The translations under genes were made by a program, and so were the position numbers. DNA of 6,268 nt from Erysipelothrix sp. UBA3377 (GTDB lineage: Bacteria; Bacillota_I; Bacilli_A; Erysipelotrichales; Erysipelotrichaceae): assembly GCA_002359085.1 (NCBI GenBank), contig DEQB01000001.1:1-6268 (forward strand). Direction: 5' to 3'. Under the pieces are notes generated by a model, which was given only the letters and a program-made list of their open reading frames with translations, was not told the DNA's origin and did no database searches. Positions 5,568-6,268 of the stretch are shown here, in pieces. Every line of letters starts with the position of its first letter. Position 1 is the first letter of the stretch.

Positions 5568-6268
5568 ATGCAAAATGTAATTGAAATGAAAAGCATCACT
5601 AAAATCTTTCCAGGAATTGTCGCAAATGACAATGTATCCATAAGCTTACGCAAGGGAGAAATACTGGCACTGCTCGGAGAAAACGGTGCGGGTAAATCGA
5701 CATTAATGTCGGTACTCTTTGGTTTGTATACACCTGAAGCAGGATCAATTCATGTGAATGGTGAGGAAGTAAAAATTACAGACCCCAACGATGCGACGCG
5801 CTATGGAATCGGTATGGTTCATCAACACTTTAAATTGGTGGAAAACTTTACTGTTTTGGAAAACATTATTTTGGGTGCCGAAACCTATGGTAAAGGTGGT
5901 GTCTTAAAGTTAAAAGACGCAAAAAAACGCGTAATGGAATTATCAGAGCGCTATAACTTTAATATTGAGCCTGACGCATACGTCAGTGACATTTCGGTGG
6001 GGATGCAACAAAGGATAGAAATCTTAAAGATGTTGTATCGTGATAATGATATTCTAATTTTTGATGAGCCAACTGCCGTATTAACGCCTCAAGAAATTGT
6101 TGAGTTAATGGATATTATGAAACAGTTGGTAAGTGAAGGTAAATCAATTATCTTTATTACCCATAAACTCAACGAAATTAAATTGGTTGCGGATCGTGTA
6201 TCTGTTTTACGTTTGGGTAAATTAATTGATACCGTTGATGTTGAAAATACCAGTGTTGAAAAGATGTC
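5568..6268 (+). CDS. Nucleoside/sugar-type ABC transporter ATP-binding protein, NupO-like (partial, 3' end off the window)
   Basis: This is the ATPase subunit that powers the importer served by the upstream BMP lipoprotein. I translated 233 codons from the ATG at 5568; the frame is open to the right edge. It covers the first nucleotide-binding domain: Walker A GENGAGKST (37-45), Q-loop VHQHF (Q86), signature SVGMQQR (143-149), Walker B ILIFDEPTA (162-170, D166/E167) and the switch histidine in ITHKL (H199). SVGMQ in place of LSGGQ is normal in this class (CUT2-like), whose members carry two tandem ATPase domains in about 500 residues, so more than half of the gene probably lies outside. The start is set by AAGGAGG at 5556-5562, five bases upstream. 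A TATAAT at 5545-5550 has no matching -35, so expression is likely by read-through from the lipoprotein promoter. Two permease genes are expected next. Confidence 0.95.
   Translation, partial: MQNVIEMKSITKIFPGIVANDNVSISLRKGEILALLGENGAGKSTLMSVLFGLYTPEAGSIHVNGEEVKITDPNDATRYGIGMVHQHFKLVENFTVLENIILGAETYGKGGVLKLKDAKKRVMELSERYNFNIEPDAYVSDISVGMQQRIEILKMLYRDNDILIFDEPTAVLTPQEIVELMDIMKQLVSEGKSIIFITHKLNEIKLVADRVSVLRLGKLIDTVDVENTSVEKM

Overview
The window reads as ordinary chromosomal DNA from a low-GC Gram-positive bacterium (Bacillota). The evidence is strong AGGAGG-type ribosome binding sites, TTGACA/TATAAT-type promoters, a NiaR/NiaX niacin system, a lipoprotein-anchored BMP-family nucleoside receptor and a CIRCE-like heat-shock operator. 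TGG is used for Trp and TGA stops one gene, so the standard bacterial code applies rather than the Mycoplasma code. An Erysipelotrichia-like host is a guess from overall flavour and is not proven. I see no prophage, IS element, CRISPR array or RNA gene.

Left part (1-1130, minus strand): the 5' part of niaX, a niacin-specific ECF transporter S component cut by the left edge, preceded by niaR, the niacin-responsive repressor. Between them lies a very compact control region. A consensus promoter for niaX has one NiaR-type palindrome lying on its -35 and a second immediately after its -10. The first palindrome also touches the niaR stop codon and could serve as the niaR terminator hairpin. The logic is feedback: when niacin is plentiful, NiaR would shut off the niacin importer.

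Middle part (1129-4269, plus strand): a divergent promoter pair (niaR left, htpG right) whose -35 hexamers overlap. A degenerate CIRCE/HrcA operator covers the predicted htpG start point. htpG (Hsp90 chaperone), a DnaQ-like DEDDh exonuclease and a HAD-IB phosphatase follow with short gaps and a single strong terminator, so they form a likely three-gene heat-responsive operon.

Right part (4270-6268, plus strand): a consensus promoter with an unusual cluster of TTAAGG repeats drives a BMP/PnrA-type lipoprotein. An intrinsic terminator follows, then the start of the ATPase gene of the same ABC importer (cut by the right edge). The set resembles the B. subtilis nupNOPQ guanosine/nucleoside importer. 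The terminator between receptor and ATPase probably sets a receptor-rich ratio.

I find no obviously new system. The most interesting material is regulatory: the double operator and multi-use palindrome at niaX, the overlapping divergent promoters, and the CIRCE-like site on htpG.
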